A stretch of 60,770 bases of DNA from Pseudomonadota bacterium (lineage in GTDB: Bacteria; Pseudomonadota; Alphaproteobacteria; Sphingomonadales; Sphingomonadaceae), in assembly GCA_023432995.1 (NCBI GenBank), contig JAEZES010000151.1:1-60770 (forward strand), in the 5' to 3' direction. Positions 42,313 to 51,579 of the stretch are shown here, in pieces. The position numbers and the translations under genes are program-made. Numbering within the stretch: the stretch's first letter is position 1; every line of letters starts with the position of its first letter. The notes under the pieces were generated by a model that was not told the DNA's origin, searched no databases, and was given only the letters and a program-made list of their open reading frames with translations.

Positions 42313-43290
42313 CTATAGTAACTCGTTGGTGTCGTCGGGACGCGGATGCTCGACATACCACTGCGCCGTCCGTCGCACCCCTTCAGCCAGGCTGACCTGG
42401 GGTTCGTAGCCGAGGCGGCGCATCTTGCCGATGTCCGGACAACGGCGCGGCGTCCCGCCTTCCGCAAGCGGGCCGGCCACGAACTTGACGTCCTCGCTCA
42501 TGGTCGTCGCGATCAGGGCGGCGAGATCGCTGATCGCCGTCTCCTCCTGCGTTCCAATGTGGTAGACATTCATCGTCTCGCCCTTGTCCCACATCAGCAG
42601 GATGCCGGCCACCACGTCATCCACGTGACAGAATGCCCGGGTCTCGCTGCCGTCGCCCTGGAGCCGGACTTCGCCCGTTCCCGACGACGCGGCATGCTGA
42701 ACCTTCGCGATCAACTGAGGGATGACGTGCTTCCAGCCCATGTCCGAACCGTAGACGTTGTGCGGCCGGAAGACCTGCACCTTGGCCAGCTTGTCACGGC
42801 AGTAGTTGAACGCGATCAGTTCGGAGATCAGCTTGGATCCGCCATACGAGAAGCGCGGATTGAGCGAATCGGGAATGACCATCTCGATCTCTTCAGGCGT
42901 CGGGACGATGCGGGGCGTCTGGTAGACCTCGGCCGAGGAGGCCACGACGAGGTCTGGAACGCCGATTTCGACGCACGCTTCACACACGGCCAGTGCGCCG
43001 CGAACCCCGACGTCGAGCACCAGTTCGGGCCGCTTGTAGAAGTTTTCGGTGCCATTCACCGCGGCCAGGTGGAACATCGCGTCGACCCCTTTGAGGGCGC
43101 CGACGAGCCCGTCGCGATCGCGCACGTCGAGCTCGACCAGTTCGAAGTCGCCATCCAGGCCGTCCAGGCGCGACGCACGACCTCGAAGGAAATTGTCGAT
43201 CGCGAGAACGCGGTGCCCGCGGGCCAGCAGTTCACGCGTCAGGTATGCGCCAATGAATCCTCCGGCACCGGTAACCGCAACAGTTGCCAT
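42313..43290 (-). CDS. NAD-dependent epimerase/dehydratase
   Basis: A 325-residue extended SDR: VAVTGAGGFIGAYLTRELLARGH, VLAIDNFLRGRASRL, the serine region VASSAEVYQTP and the catalytic YGGSK in RFSYGGSKLISELIAF. It most resembles UDP-hexose 4-epimerase or 4,6-dehydratase-type enzymes, but the exact substrate is not clear. The ATG overlaps the upstream dehydrogenase stop by 1 nt (TGATG). An open frame extends further upstream but only as a shadow inside that gene. It lies 6 nt before fcl. Confidence 0.85.
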   Translation of the reverse strand: MATVAVTGAGGFIGAYLTRELLARGHRVLAIDNFLRGRASRLDGLDGDFELVELDVRDRDGLVGALKGVDAMFHLAAVNGTENFYKRPELVLDVGVRGALAVCEACVEIGVPDLVVASSAEVYQTPRIVPTPEEIEMVIPDSLNPRFSYGGSKLISELIAFNYCRDKLAKVQVFRPHNVYGSDMGWKHVIPQLIAKVQHAASSGTGEVRLQGDGSETRAFCHVDDVVAGILLMWDKGETMNVYHIGTQEETAISDLAALIATTMSEDVKFVAGPLAEGGTPRRCPDIGKMRRLGYEPQVSLAEGVRRTAQWYVEHPRPDDTNELL

Positions 43291-44630
43291 CAGAATTTTC
43301 CTACGAGATTGCCGACCGTGAAATAGTGTCCGTCTAGATCCTCGGGCGGCAGCTCGCCGAGATTGTTCCAGTAATCGTAGATGAAGCCGTGCGGGTTCAG
43401 GCACTTCCGCACTCGCTCGAAGTCGATCAACCCGAAAAACGGATGGTTGTTGGTGATGATCGCGACGTCCGCGCCCTCGCAGGCTTTGTAGAAATCCTCG
43501 CAAACTCGCAAGTTGTGCGGGAGCGCCTCGAGCTGTTCGCGGCTGGTTACCTTGTCGAACGCACGCAGTTCGGAAAAGACTCCGGTTCGCTCCAGTTCCT
43601 CGATGACCCGCAAGGCCATCGATCCTCGCAGGTCATCGGTCTCGGGCTGGCCCTTGAAGGCCAGGCCGGCGACCGCCGCCGTGTAGGGACCGTCCTTGCG
43701 CTCCTTCAGCTTTCCGCAGATCGCCGCGATTGTTTCCGCTGGCTGTCGCTCATTCACCTTGCGCGACGCAGCGGTGATCTCGAGTTCCACGCCCCGGGGT
43801 GCCACCGAGGCGATCAGGATGTGCGGGTCCTTCGCCAGGCACGGGCCGCCAACCAGCCCCGGCAGCGCCACGTTGGTCCGCGCGTATCCGAGCTTGCCGT
43901 AGCGAATGACGTCCTGGCCATTGATTCCCATCGCGTCACACGCCCGGGCGACTTCATTGGCGAAGGCGAAGCGGACGTCGCGCGATGTGTTGTCCACCAG
44001 CTTTATCATCTCCGCCGTCTCGGGATCCGCGACCCGGACGGTGGTGTTGGTCAGCCGGCTGAAGAGCGCGGCCGAGCGGTCCGCCGCGATAGCCGACAGT
44101 CCGCCGATGATCTGCGGAAGCGTCGCCAGCTCCCTTAGTGCATCCCCTTCGAGGGTCCGCTCGGGGCACATCGCGAGATGATAGCTCTTGCCGCTTCGAT
44201 CGAGCACCGGCTTGACGATGTCGCGTGTCGTGCCGATCCGCACGGTCGAGCGCAGGATCACCGTGGCATCGTCCTCGAAATGCTCGGCCACCTGGCGGCT
44301 GGCTTCTTCGATCATGTCGAGACGAGGTTCGAACGTTCCGGGACGCAGCGGCGTCCCGACAGTGATGATGTAATAATCCGCTCGGGGAACGTTTTCGGTG
44401 GTTTCGCTGGCGACCAGCAGCCTGGATTTGACCACCTGGGCAAGGGCCGCCTCGAGTCCGACCTCGGAGAAATGCGGAATGCCTCGATTGGTCATCTCGA
44501 CGATCTCGGGACGCCGTTCCACTCCGAAAACCCTGATACCGCGGCGGGCCAGCGCGACGCCGAGCGTAAGCCCCACATAGCCTAGGCCGATTACTGCAAC
44601 CGTGGTCAACTCGTCGGACTTCACGCGCAT
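43290..44630 (-). CDS. nucleotide-sugar dehydrogenase (WecC/UDP-ManNAcA type)
   Basis: A 446-residue UDP-sugar dehydrogenase. It has VAVIGLGYVGLTLGVALARRG, the TVGTPLRPGTFEP strand, the central AEMIKLVDNTSRDVRFAFANEVARACD helix and the catalytic cysteine in PGLVGGPCLAKDPHI. The Leu-Ala after the Cys and overall layout suggest UDP-N-acetylmannosaminuronate dehydrogenase-like activity rather than UDP-glucose dehydrogenase, but this is not certain. The ATG at 44630 was chosen over a 36-residue upstream extension of low-complexity text. It is the second 6-dehydrogenase in the window. Confidence 0.88.
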   Translation of the reverse strand: MRVKSDELTTVAVIGLGYVGLTLGVALARRGIRVFGVERRPEIVEMTNRGIPHFSEVGLEAALAQVVKSRLLVASETTENVPRADYYIITVGTPLRPGTFEPRLDMIEEASRQVAEHFEDDATVILRSTVRIGTTRDIVKPVLDRSGKSYHLAMCPERTLEGDALRELATLPQIIGGLSAIAADRSAALFSRLTNTTVRVADPETAEMIKLVDNTSRDVRFAFANEVARACDAMGINGQDVIRYGKLGYARTNVALPGLVGGPCLAKDPHILIASVAPRGVELEITAASRKVNERQPAETIAAICGKLKERKDGPYTAAVAGLAFKGQPETDDLRGSMALRVIEELERTGVFSELRAFDKVTSREQLEALPHNLRVCEDFYKACEGADVAIITNNHPFFGLIDFERVRKCLNPHGFIYDYWNNLGELPPEDLDGHYFTVGNLVGKF

Positions 44631-44675
44631 TCCCCTGGACTGCCATTGAACGGCGCCTCGCCTTTGGGCTTGCTG

Positions 44676-44702
44676 GACTGCACGAATTGCGTCGGTGCAG
44701 TC
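44676..44702. promoter_or_regulatory. 8-bp inverted repeat upstream of the WecC-like gene
   Basis: GACTGCAC and GTGCAGTC form a perfect inverted repeat around an 11-nt centre, 46 nt upstream of the dehydrogenase ATG in an otherwise gene-free 188-nt gap (44631-44818). It may be an operator or an RNA hairpin. Confidence 0.3.
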
Positions 44703-44818
44703 TGCGTCCCGCCGGCGAGCCTGCCGCCAATCGCTCATGTAGATTGCAGACCGTCAGGCCTGCCGCACGTGCGTCTAGGCAATGGGCCTGACGCCCGCAA
44801 GTCCGTCACAATCCTTCC

Positions 44819-46057
44819 CTAGAGCTCCTGCGGCTGGCCCAGAAGTTGCCGATATTGCTGAAGGATATGCGGCAGCGCGTAACGCTGCTCGACGCCGCGC
44901 CGCCCGGCTGCCCCGCGCGCGGCGAGGTTCGCCCGCCCTTCGACCGAGGCGAGCGAACGGATCAGCGCTGCGAGCCCTTCCGGCGTGCGGTCGTGAAGGA
45001 CCCAGCCTGCGCCGAGGTCCGCCACCGTCCGTGCGAGTTCCGAGCGTTCGTCGGCCGCAGCGATGATCGGAACCCCGGCGGCCATCACGTTGTACATCCG
45101 GCTCGGCACCGAAATTCCGTACATCCCGTCGATAAACGAGATGATCGTCACATTGCTCGCGGCGAGCATTTGCGCGAGCTTCTCGCGCGGCTGGCGCGGC
45201 AGGAAACGGACGTTGCCGTCCGCGTCGGCCAGCAATCCCGCCTTGCCGCCATATCCGACGAACAGGAACACGATGTCGTCGCGATCCCGCAACAGCCGGG
45301 CAGTGTCGAGGACCAGTTCGACATCGTGTGTCCTCCCGATATTGCCGGAGAATTGCACGACGAATTTTTCGGCCAGGCCGTGTTCTTGCCGAAAGGCGTT
45401 GTCGGCGAAGGCTATCGGCCGAATCTCGTCCACGTCTCCCCAATTTGGGATCAGGTGGATACGGCGGTGGGCGTCGTCGATCTTGGCTCGAACGACTTCG
45501 GCCATATCGCGACCCAGCACCACGACATCGCCGAACAGGCGGAAAGACCATCGGAAGAAGCGGGCGAGGATGCGATACGACAGTCTTGTCGGTCGCAGCA
45601 TGCCGGTTGCCCCCAGCACTTCCGGGTACAGATCGTGCACCAGCAGGGTCGCCGGGCACCCGCGCCACCTGGCAACAAGGCCGATCATCGCCGGCACGAT
45701 CGGCGGGTTGGTTACAACCAGGACCCGATCTCCGCGCCGGAAGTTCACCAGCGCGTGGACGAACATCGCGGTCGTCACCGTGATCGCGTTCAGCGCTCGG
45801 CCTGCCAGGCGGTCCTTGTCGAAGTGCGTGCCGCTCATCCGGCGAATGTGCGCGCCGTTGCGGGTCTCTCGCGCGGGTGCCTTGATGCCTCGCTCGGAAT
45901 AGGTGGGTTGCCCGCAAATCACCTGGACGTCGAAGTCAGCGGCGAGGCCTTCGGCGATTCGCGTCAGGAAATAACCAGTCGAGGTCTGCTCGGGATAGTA
46001 GAGCTCCGAGATAGCCCAAAGCCTGCATCGCGCTTCGCCCACGTCATGCCCTATCAA
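44819..46057 (-). CDS. WcaI-like GT4 glycosyltransferase
   Basis: A 412-residue glycosyltransferase. The N-terminal domain starts RLWAISELYYPEQTSTGYFLTRIAEGLA, the pattern of WcaI/colanic-acid-type transferases. The donor domain has FVVQFSGNIGRTHDVELVLDTARLL and SRMYNVMAAGVPIIAAADERSELARTV with the conserved Glu. The listed start is TTG at 46057; a GTG five codons later with AGGG upstream is also plausible. A 43-codon reading frame directly upstream (46054-46185) overlaps this start but has no recognisable content. Confidence 0.88.
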   Translation of the reverse strand: MIGHDVGEARCRLWAISELYYPEQTSTGYFLTRIAEGLAADFDVQVICGQPTYSERGIKAPARETRNGAHIRRMSGTHFDKDRLAGRALNAITVTTAMFVHALVNFRRGDRVLVVTNPPIVPAMIGLVARWRGCPATLLVHDLYPEVLGATGMLRPTRLSYRILARFFRWSFRLFGDVVVLGRDMAEVVRAKIDDAHRRIHLIPNWGDVDEIRPIAFADNAFRQEHGLAEKFVVQFSGNIGRTHDVELVLDTARLLRDRDDIVFLFVGYGGKAGLLADADGNVRFLPRQPREKLAQMLAASNVTIISFIDGMYGISVPSRMYNVMAAGVPIIAAADERSELARTVADLGAGWVLHDRTPEGLAALIRSLASVEGRANLAARGAAGRRGVEQRYALPHILQQYRQLLGQPQEL

Positions 46058-46413
46058 GTTGCCTCGCCGACCGTCGTGGCCGAGATCGATCCGCGAGAAG
46101 CCTGGCTACGCTGCAGTTCGATCGCGAGCGCCTCGCCGGTTGCATCGTCTCGGTAGCTTCCCCTTCCAAAGACGCGGCGCGCCATACTCAGCCTAGAAAG
46201 ACGGCGCAATGGCAGGAGTCCGGTTCGCTCGCGCCGATGCTTCCCGTTGTGAAAGCTCGCAAACCTGCTCTATGGCGCTCGCGCGACGACTCACACGCAG
46301 GGACATGGTTGGGTACGCGCTGACGATCCTCGGCAAGCGCGAGGAGCGCCGCTGCGACCGCGCGGTCCTGTCGGTCGTTGCGAACGAGGCGGCGGGACTC
46401 AAGGCAAGCAGAC
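46058..46413. other. 356-nt gene-free divergent region
   Basis: Between a minus-strand GT and the plus-strand FkbM methyltransferase. It must hold two divergent promoters. Open frames here on both strands are Arg/Ser-rich shadows with no recognisable protein features, and I found no RNA structure or repeat I could support. Confidence 0.5.
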
Positions 46414-47298
46414 ATGGCGACGATCGGCACGAAGAAGACACTTGGCTGGTACCTGTCGCAGCAGGCCAAGGCCTGGATCGGTTTCCATGCCGAGTTGGCG
46501 AGCGGCGTGCTGTACCGGATCATGATTCGCCTGAACGGACGTTCGTTCTGCCGTTTGTACAACCTCAAAGCCTGGCTCTCGGGCGCCGACGTGCGCGCCC
46601 AATTCGACGCGGGCTCGGGCCGCAGCTTTGTCCGCTCGCCAGCCTATCGAGTGGAAACGTATCCCCAGCGGCGCGCGACGATCTATTCGAAGGGTGTCGA
46701 GGCGCGGGCGAAGAAGCTGGGCGCGGACTACCTGCTGCCGCTCGTGCACTTTGCCGACGGCGACGTGGTCATCGATTGCGGCGCCAACGTCGGCGACCTC
46801 AAGCTCTATTTCCGCGATCTTGGCGTCGCTGTCGAATATGTCGGGATCGAGCCCGGCCCGGGCGAATTCGCGGTCCTGCAGCGCAACGTTCAGCCCTCGA
46901 AGGTGCACAACGTCGGTCTTTGGAACGAAGACGGCGAGCTCACCTTCTACGTTTCGTCCGGCGGGGCCGATTCCTCGCTGATCGAGCCGCCCGCCTATGA
47001 CAGCGTCACGCGGGTCCCGACGCGGCGCCTCGACACCCTGGTCGATTATCCCCGGATCAAGCTGCTGAAGATCGAGGCGGAAGGGGCCGAACCGGAAGCG
47101 CTGGAGGGTGCAACGGGCCTGCTCGATCGGATCGAATACATCACGGCCGACGTCGGCGGTGAACGCGGCATCGAGCAGGAAAGCACGCTCGCCCCGGTGA
47201 CGAATTTCCTGCTCGGCAGGGGTTTCGAATTCGTCGCGCTCAACCCGGCGCGGCTCTCCGCGCTTTACCGGAACACCCGGTTCGCGAACGACCGCTGA
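46414..47298 (+). CDS. FkbM family methyltransferase
   Basis: A 294-residue SAM-dependent O-methyltransferase. The motif VIDCGANVGDLKLYFRDLG is the FkbM signature (residues near 112-130), followed by VEYVGIEPGP, and LLKIEAEGAEPEALEGA, the characteristic ExEG(A/H)E region. The ATG at 46414 is preceded by AAGGCAAGC; an in-frame ATG 12 codons upstream is less likely. It probably methylates a sugar hydroxyl of the glycan. Confidence 0.88.
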   Translation: MATIGTKKTLGWYLSQQAKAWIGFHAELASGVLYRIMIRLNGRSFCRLYNLKAWLSGADVRAQFDAGSGRSFVRSPAYRVETYPQRRATIYSKGVEARAKKLGADYLLPLVHFADGDVVIDCGANVGDLKLYFRDLGVAVEYVGIEPGPGEFAVLQRNVQPSKVHNVGLWNEDGELTFYVSSGGADSSLIEPPAYDSVTRVPTRRLDTLVDYPRIKLLKIEAEGAEPEALEGATGLLDRIEYITADVGGERGIEQESTLAPVTNFLLGRGFEFVALNPARLSALYRNTRFANDR

Positions 47299-47313
47299 GG
47301 TTCGGGGTAAGCG

Positions 47314-48195
47314 CTAGGCCGCAGCGAATGCGCGAACGAGCACCTGCCGCAGCGTTTCGCCCACGCGTAGCCCGGCGGCGTAGTTCGCTTCGGGCGTGAG
47401 CTGCATCGGCTCGAACAGGCTTCGCCCCAGTTCCGGTGCCGCGCGAGCGAGTAGCGCCTGCGCCATCCGGGGTACGGGCACGCCGCGAAGCGTGCGCCCG
47501 GCAGCACGGGCCGCCTCGATCATCAGGGCATAGGTAAACGGCTCCGGATCGGCCGCATTGACCGGCGCCGCTACCGGTTGACTAACCAGGCAGGCAACCA
47601 CGTCGGCCAGTCCGGCATAGGTCAGCATGGAACGCGGCGCGGGGCGCTTCGTCAGCGGCACGAGACCGGTCAGCTTCGCGAGCGAGACGAGCCGCGCCAG
47701 CTTGTCCGTTCCGTCTCCGACGAGGATCGGCGTGCGCAATACGCTCACCGCGAGGTCGGACGGGGCCATCGCCGCCAGCGCGCGTTCGGCATGAAGCTTG
47801 GACAGACCATAAGCGCTGATCGGATTGAGCAGCGTGTCCGCTCGCACTTCGCTTGCCGGACCGTACACGGAAAAACTCGAGATCTGGATGAAGTGGCTCG
47901 CGCCCTCCGAGCGGCCCGCTTCGGCCCAGCGAAGCGGCACCTCTCCATTGACCCGTTCGAGGTGCTCGGGGGTGCCGTGGGCGACGCCGACACAGTTGAC
48001 GATTGTGGCACCCGACAGTGGCAATCCGGGTGGAACTTCGCGGTAGTCCTCCACCTGAACCTGACCCGGCTCGCGAACCGTACGGACCACCGGCACCACC
48101 TGATGGCCGGCCAGCGCTCGCGCAATCCAGCGGCCGGCGCGGCTGCTGCCTCCGACGAGGATGACGGTCTTTCGCGCGCCGCTTGGCAATGGCAT
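47314..48195 (-). CDS. atypical NAD-dependent epimerase/dehydratase
   Basis: A 293-residue SDR with a modified glycine motif (ILVGGSSRAGRWIARAL, instead of GxxGxxG) and weak SSFSVYGPA serine region; the catalytic YGLSK is present in ISAYGLSKLHAERAL. It resembles WbpV-like 4-epimerases/reductases that work beside PglC-type sugar transferases. It is divergent from the sugar transferase gene, the same pairing as seen for 4-reductases that make the first sugar of a repeat unit. The precise reaction is unknown. Confidence 0.75.
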   Translation of the reverse strand: MPLPSGARKTVILVGGSSRAGRWIARALAGHQVVPVVRTVREPGQVQVEDYREVPPGLPLSGATIVNCVGVAHGTPEHLERVNGEVPLRWAEAGRSEGASHFIQISSFSVYGPASEVRADTLLNPISAYGLSKLHAERALAAMAPSDLAVSVLRTPILVGDGTDKLARLVSLAKLTGLVPLTKRPAPRSMLTYAGLADVVACLVSQPVAAPVNAADPEPFTYALMIEAARAAGRTLRGVPVPRMAQALLARAAPELGRSLFEPMQLTPEANYAAGLRVGETLRQVLVRAFAAA

Positions 48196-48305
48196 TTCCT
48201 CCCTTCGCGAAGCACCTTAGTGAAATCAAGTATATGCCCGCCCTGCGCTTGCATCGCCGGTCCCGCACGGCTAGTCGGGACGCCGTTGCCCGCTACTTGG
48301 CTGAC

Positions 48306-48890
48306 ATGATTGCCCCCTCACCTTTGAAACGTGTCATGGACCTGGCTTTCGCTGTCCCGCTAGCAATCGTCGCGCTGCCGATTTGCCTGGCCCTGATGGT
48401 GCTTATACGGCTTGAATCGCCCGGTGCGCCGCTGTTTGTCCAGGAACGCGTTGGGCGCGGCAAGAAGCCCTTCAAGATTTACAAGCTGCGGACCATGGTC
48501 GAAGGAACTCCGGACATCGCTTCGCACCACGCGAACTCGGTCAGCATCACGCTGCTGGGCCGAGCCCTCCGGCGCCTGAAGCTCGACGAGTTGCCGCAAC
48601 TGCTCAACGTCATCGCCGGGTCGATGAGCCTGATCGGTCCGCGTCCGTGCCTCTATAGCCAGACCGAGCTCATAGCCGAGCGCGACAAGCGCAATCTCTA
48701 CGCGTTGCGACCGGGCGTGACCGGGCCCGGTCAGCTGCGGGGCATCGACATGTCGACGCCAGCCCTGCTCGCCGAAATCGAAGCGCAGTATTTCGCCAGT
48801 CACAGCGTTGTTCGCGACCTGGACTTGCTTTTCCGGACCGTGTTGGGAGGCGGAACGGGTGACGCGGTCAAGGTTGACGGCCGCGCCTGA
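48306..48890 (+). CDS. PglC/WecP-type initiating sugar transferase
   Basis: A 194-residue bacterial sugar transferase that attaches the first sugar phosphate to undecaprenyl phosphate. It has one N-terminal membrane helix (LKRVMDLAFAVPLAIVALPICLALMVLIRLESPG), QERVGRGKKPFKIYKLRTM, and the catalytic-region DELPQLLNVIAGSMSLIGPRP. The short form without the four-helix domain is the PglC/monotopic type. The ATG at 48306 was chosen as it gives the family start; ATGs at 48183 or 48234 would add Arg-rich residues. Confidence 0.85.
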   Translation: MIAPSPLKRVMDLAFAVPLAIVALPICLALMVLIRLESPGAPLFVQERVGRGKKPFKIYKLRTMVEGTPDIASHHANSVSITLLGRALRRLKLDELPQLLNVIAGSMSLIGPRPCLYSQTELIAERDKRNLYALRPGVTGPGQLRGIDMSTPALLAEIEAQYFASHSVVRDLDLLFRTVLGGGTGDAVKVDGRA

Positions 48891-48935
48891 GCGCCCGGCA
48901 GCACGAGCCCGATCGGAGTTGGCGGCAGTGAGAGA

Positions 48936-50894
48936 ATGACCTTCAATTCGATTACCGAAGGCGCCCTGCGGCTGCCGCGGTCTGCCAAGCGGCTGATCGC
49001 CCTGTCGCTGGATGCTGCGATCTGCGTCTTTTCCGTCTGGTTCGCGTTCTACCTTCGCCTCGGATACTGGCCGCATGCCCGTGATGTCGCGCATCCGGTC
49101 TTTGCCTCGATCGCCATCGCCCTGCCGATCTTCGTCAGTTTCGGCCTGTACCGGGCGATCTTCCGTTACGCCGGGTGGGAAGCCCTGGTGACGATCGCGC
49201 GCGCCGTCGCGCTGTACTCGCTGCCATTTGCCGGCATCTACACCCTGATCGGCATCAGCGGCGTTCCGCGCACCGTCGGACTGATCCAGCCGATCCTGCT
49301 GCTCCTCCTGATCGGCTCGTCGCGCACGTTCGCCCGGGTTGTCTTCGAAGAGAGCTACACCGCGCTGTGGCGGACGCAGGAAAAGCCGCGCGTGCTGATC
49401 TACGGCGCCGGCACTGCCGGCCGAGCGCTGGCCGGAGCGATCGCCGCTTCGCGGGACATGCAACTGGTCGGCTTCATCGACGACGATCCGGCCCTGTGGA
49501 ACTCGATCATGCGGGGCGTCCCGGTCATTTCGCCGGCCGACATCGAGCAGCAGGTCGCCCGGCGCGAGATTTCCGACATCCTGCTTGCGATGCCTTCGGC
49601 GTCCCGTACGAGGCGAACCGAGATCGTCCATCAGCTCAAGGATTTAAACCTGCATGTTCGGACACTTCCGAACGTACTGGAGATCGCCAGCGGCAAGGTC
49701 TCGGTGAGCGATCTGAAGGATCTCGAGATCGAGGATCTGCTCGGCCGCGAACCCGTGCCGCCGCGCCTGGACCTGCTGCGCAAGAATATCGAAGGCAAGG
49801 TGGTGATGGTGACCGGCGCCGGCGGATCGATCGGCAGCGAGCTGTGCCGCCAGATCGTCACCGCCAACGCCGTCGCGCTGCTGCTCGTCGAGCAGAGCGA
49901 ATTCAACCTCTACACGATCCACCAAGAGCTTTCGCGAATTGCCGCCGCGCAGCTGACCAGCCCCGTGCTGATTCCGCTGCTGGCTTCGGTCGCCGACGAG
50001 CGGCGCATGCGCGAGATCCTGTCCACCTGGACTCCGCGGACGGTGCTGCACGCCGCCGCTTACAAGCATGTTCCGCTCGTCGAGCACAACGCGCTCGAAG
50101 GCATTCGCAACAACGTGTTCGGCACCTACACGACGGCGAAGCTCGCCCAGGCGTACGGGGTCGAGAACTTCGTGCTGATCAGCACCGACAAGGCGGTCCG
50201 GCCGACCAACATCATGGGCACGACCAAGCGCCTGGCGGAAATGGTCCTACAGGCGCTTCAGGCACAGGGCAGCACGACCTGCTATTCGATGGTCCGGTTC
50301 GGCAACGTGCTCGGCTCGAGCGGCTCGGTCGTTCCACTGTTCCGAGCCCAGATCGCCGCGGGCGGACCGGTCACGCTCACGCATACCGACATCACGCGCT
50401 ACTTCATGACCATTCCCGAAGCCGCGGAGCTGGTGCTGCAAGCCGGTGCCATGGCCGTCGGCGGCGACGTGTTCGTGCTCGACATGGGCGAGCCGGTGCG
50501 CATCCTCGACCTCGCGCGCAATATGATCGAGCTGTCCGGACAAAGCGTCCGCGACGACGCCAATCCCGACGGCGATATCGAGATCCGCATTACCGGCCTG
50601 CGTCCCGGTGAAAAGCTGCACGAAGAACTCCTGATCGGCGAAAATCCGTCCCCGTCCGGGCATCCCCGGGTCAAGCGCGCTCAAGAGCACTTCCTCCCCT
50701 GGAGCCGGCTGGAACCGCTGCTCGAGACGCTGTCCGAGGCAGTCGAGAACGGCGATGCCGCCACCGCGCGCGAAATCCTTCGCGAGATCGTTCCCGAGTT
50801 CAAGCCGGTGTCGGGCGTGGTAGACTTCGTGCACCAGCGCCGCCAAAACGGCACTGTCGAGGCCCCGTCCCTGCACTCCGCGCAAACGGAATAG
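48936..50894 (+). CDS. membrane-bound nucleotide-sugar 4,6-dehydratase (WbpM/CapD type)
   Basis: A 652-residue protein: four N-terminal transmembrane helices (about 18-125), a CoA-binding-like Rossmann domain starting LIYGAGTAGRALAGAI, and a catalytic SDR domain starting VMVTGAGGSIGSELCRQI near residue 290. The active-site signature ISTDKAVRPTNIMGTTKRLAEMVLQ has the Asp-Lys-Met triad of WbpM-family 4,6-dehydratases. It should convert UDP-GlcNAc to the 4-keto-6-deoxy sugar, which the neighbouring SDR may reduce, and PglC-type transferase may then use. Confidence 0.9.
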   Translation: MTFNSITEGALRLPRSAKRLIALSLDAAICVFSVWFAFYLRLGYWPHARDVAHPVFASIAIALPIFVSFGLYRAIFRYAGWEALVTIARAVALYSLPFAGIYTLIGISGVPRTVGLIQPILLLLLIGSSRTFARVVFEESYTALWRTQEKPRVLIYGAGTAGRALAGAIAASRDMQLVGFIDDDPALWNSIMRGVPVISPADIEQQVARREISDILLAMPSASRTRRTEIVHQLKDLNLHVRTLPNVLEIASGKVSVSDLKDLEIEDLLGREPVPPRLDLLRKNIEGKVVMVTGAGGSIGSELCRQIVTANAVALLLVEQSEFNLYTIHQELSRIAAAQLTSPVLIPLLASVADERRMREILSTWTPRTVLHAAAYKHVPLVEHNALEGIRNNVFGTYTTAKLAQAYGVENFVLISTDKAVRPTNIMGTTKRLAEMVLQALQAQGSTTCYSMVRFGNVLGSSGSVVPLFRAQIAAGGPVTLTHTDITRYFMTIPEAAELVLQAGAMAVGGDVFVLDMGEPVRILDLARNMIELSGQSVRDDANPDGDIEIRITGLRPGEKLHEELLIGENPSPSGHPRVKRAQEHFLPWSRLEPLLETLSEAVENGDAATAREILREIVPEFKPVSGVVDFVHQRRQNGTVEAPSLHSAQTE

Positions 50895-50901
50895 GGCCAG
50901 T

Positions 50902-51396
50902 CTAGCCTGGCGGCTGCAGGCAGCTGATCGCCTTCTGCCCGGCCGAGCCCGGTGTCTGCAGCAGTTCGGATGTAAGCTGTTCGATCTGCCTCGCGGGATC
51001 GGTGGTGCCGTCGCCGTTGAGCGCCAGGCGCCGGAACTCGGATTCCGCTTCGCCGATGGCCTGCGAGACCTCGCGGTCGACGCCTCCGCCGCGAACCGAG
51101 ATCAGCTGACCGACCACCCGCAGCGCGGCAGCGCACTCGATCGCGCGATCGGGCGAAGTCTCGCTCGACACGGATACCGTCGAGGCCCCGATCACCGTAC
51201 GCGGAGCAGGGTTGCGCGCCTGTGCAATCACCGCGTCGGTGCTTTCGTCGCCCCGCGCGCGCTGCAGGTCCTCGAACGAGGTGGTATCGGGCGAGCATCC
51301 CGACGCAGCGAGCACGAGGAGCGAGCCGAGGGCGGGAAAGCGGGCGGGTCTCGGCAAGGGAAAGCCCCAGGGCCGACTCAAGACCATCTTCATCAT
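50902..51396 (-). CDS. putative lipoprotein of unknown function
   Basis: A 164-residue protein with a lipoprotein signal: hydrophobic stretch ALGSLLVLAASGC with the lipobox A-S-G-C. The mature part is helical and charged, with no recognisable domain (FEDLQRARGDESTDAVIAQARN). The ATG at 51396 has an AAGGGA RBS; a start 14 codons earlier is also open. It is convergent with the WbpM-like gene, and divergent from the PilZ gene. Location suggests an accessory envelope role; no function is assigned. Confidence 0.65.
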   Translation of the reverse strand: MMKMVLSRPWGFPLPRPARFPALGSLLVLAASGCSPDTTSFEDLQRARGDESTDAVIAQARNPAPRTVIGASTVSVSSETSPDRAIECAAALRVVGQLISVRGGGVDREVSQAIGEAESEFRRLALNGDGTTDPARQIEQLTSELLQTPGSAGQKAISCLQPPG

Positions 51397-51579
51397 GCGA
51401 CGTCCCTTGCCCAATTCCGTCCGCTTGTCATGGGCCAACTCGTGACCCGCCGGAAAACCTTCGCCCCGGAGTCAATCCGGTCAGCGATTTTAACCATGGC
51501 GGAATACCGATCGTTAAGCGTTCTCACTCATCCTCGGCCAAGCATGGACCCCCTGGCCACGCGAAAAGGAAGTTAGTCG

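Noticed and set aside
46054..46185. 43-codon frame upstream of the WcaI-like GT as a leader peptide
   Set aside because: No regulatory codon run, no RBS and no recognisable product; overlap with the TTG start may be chance.
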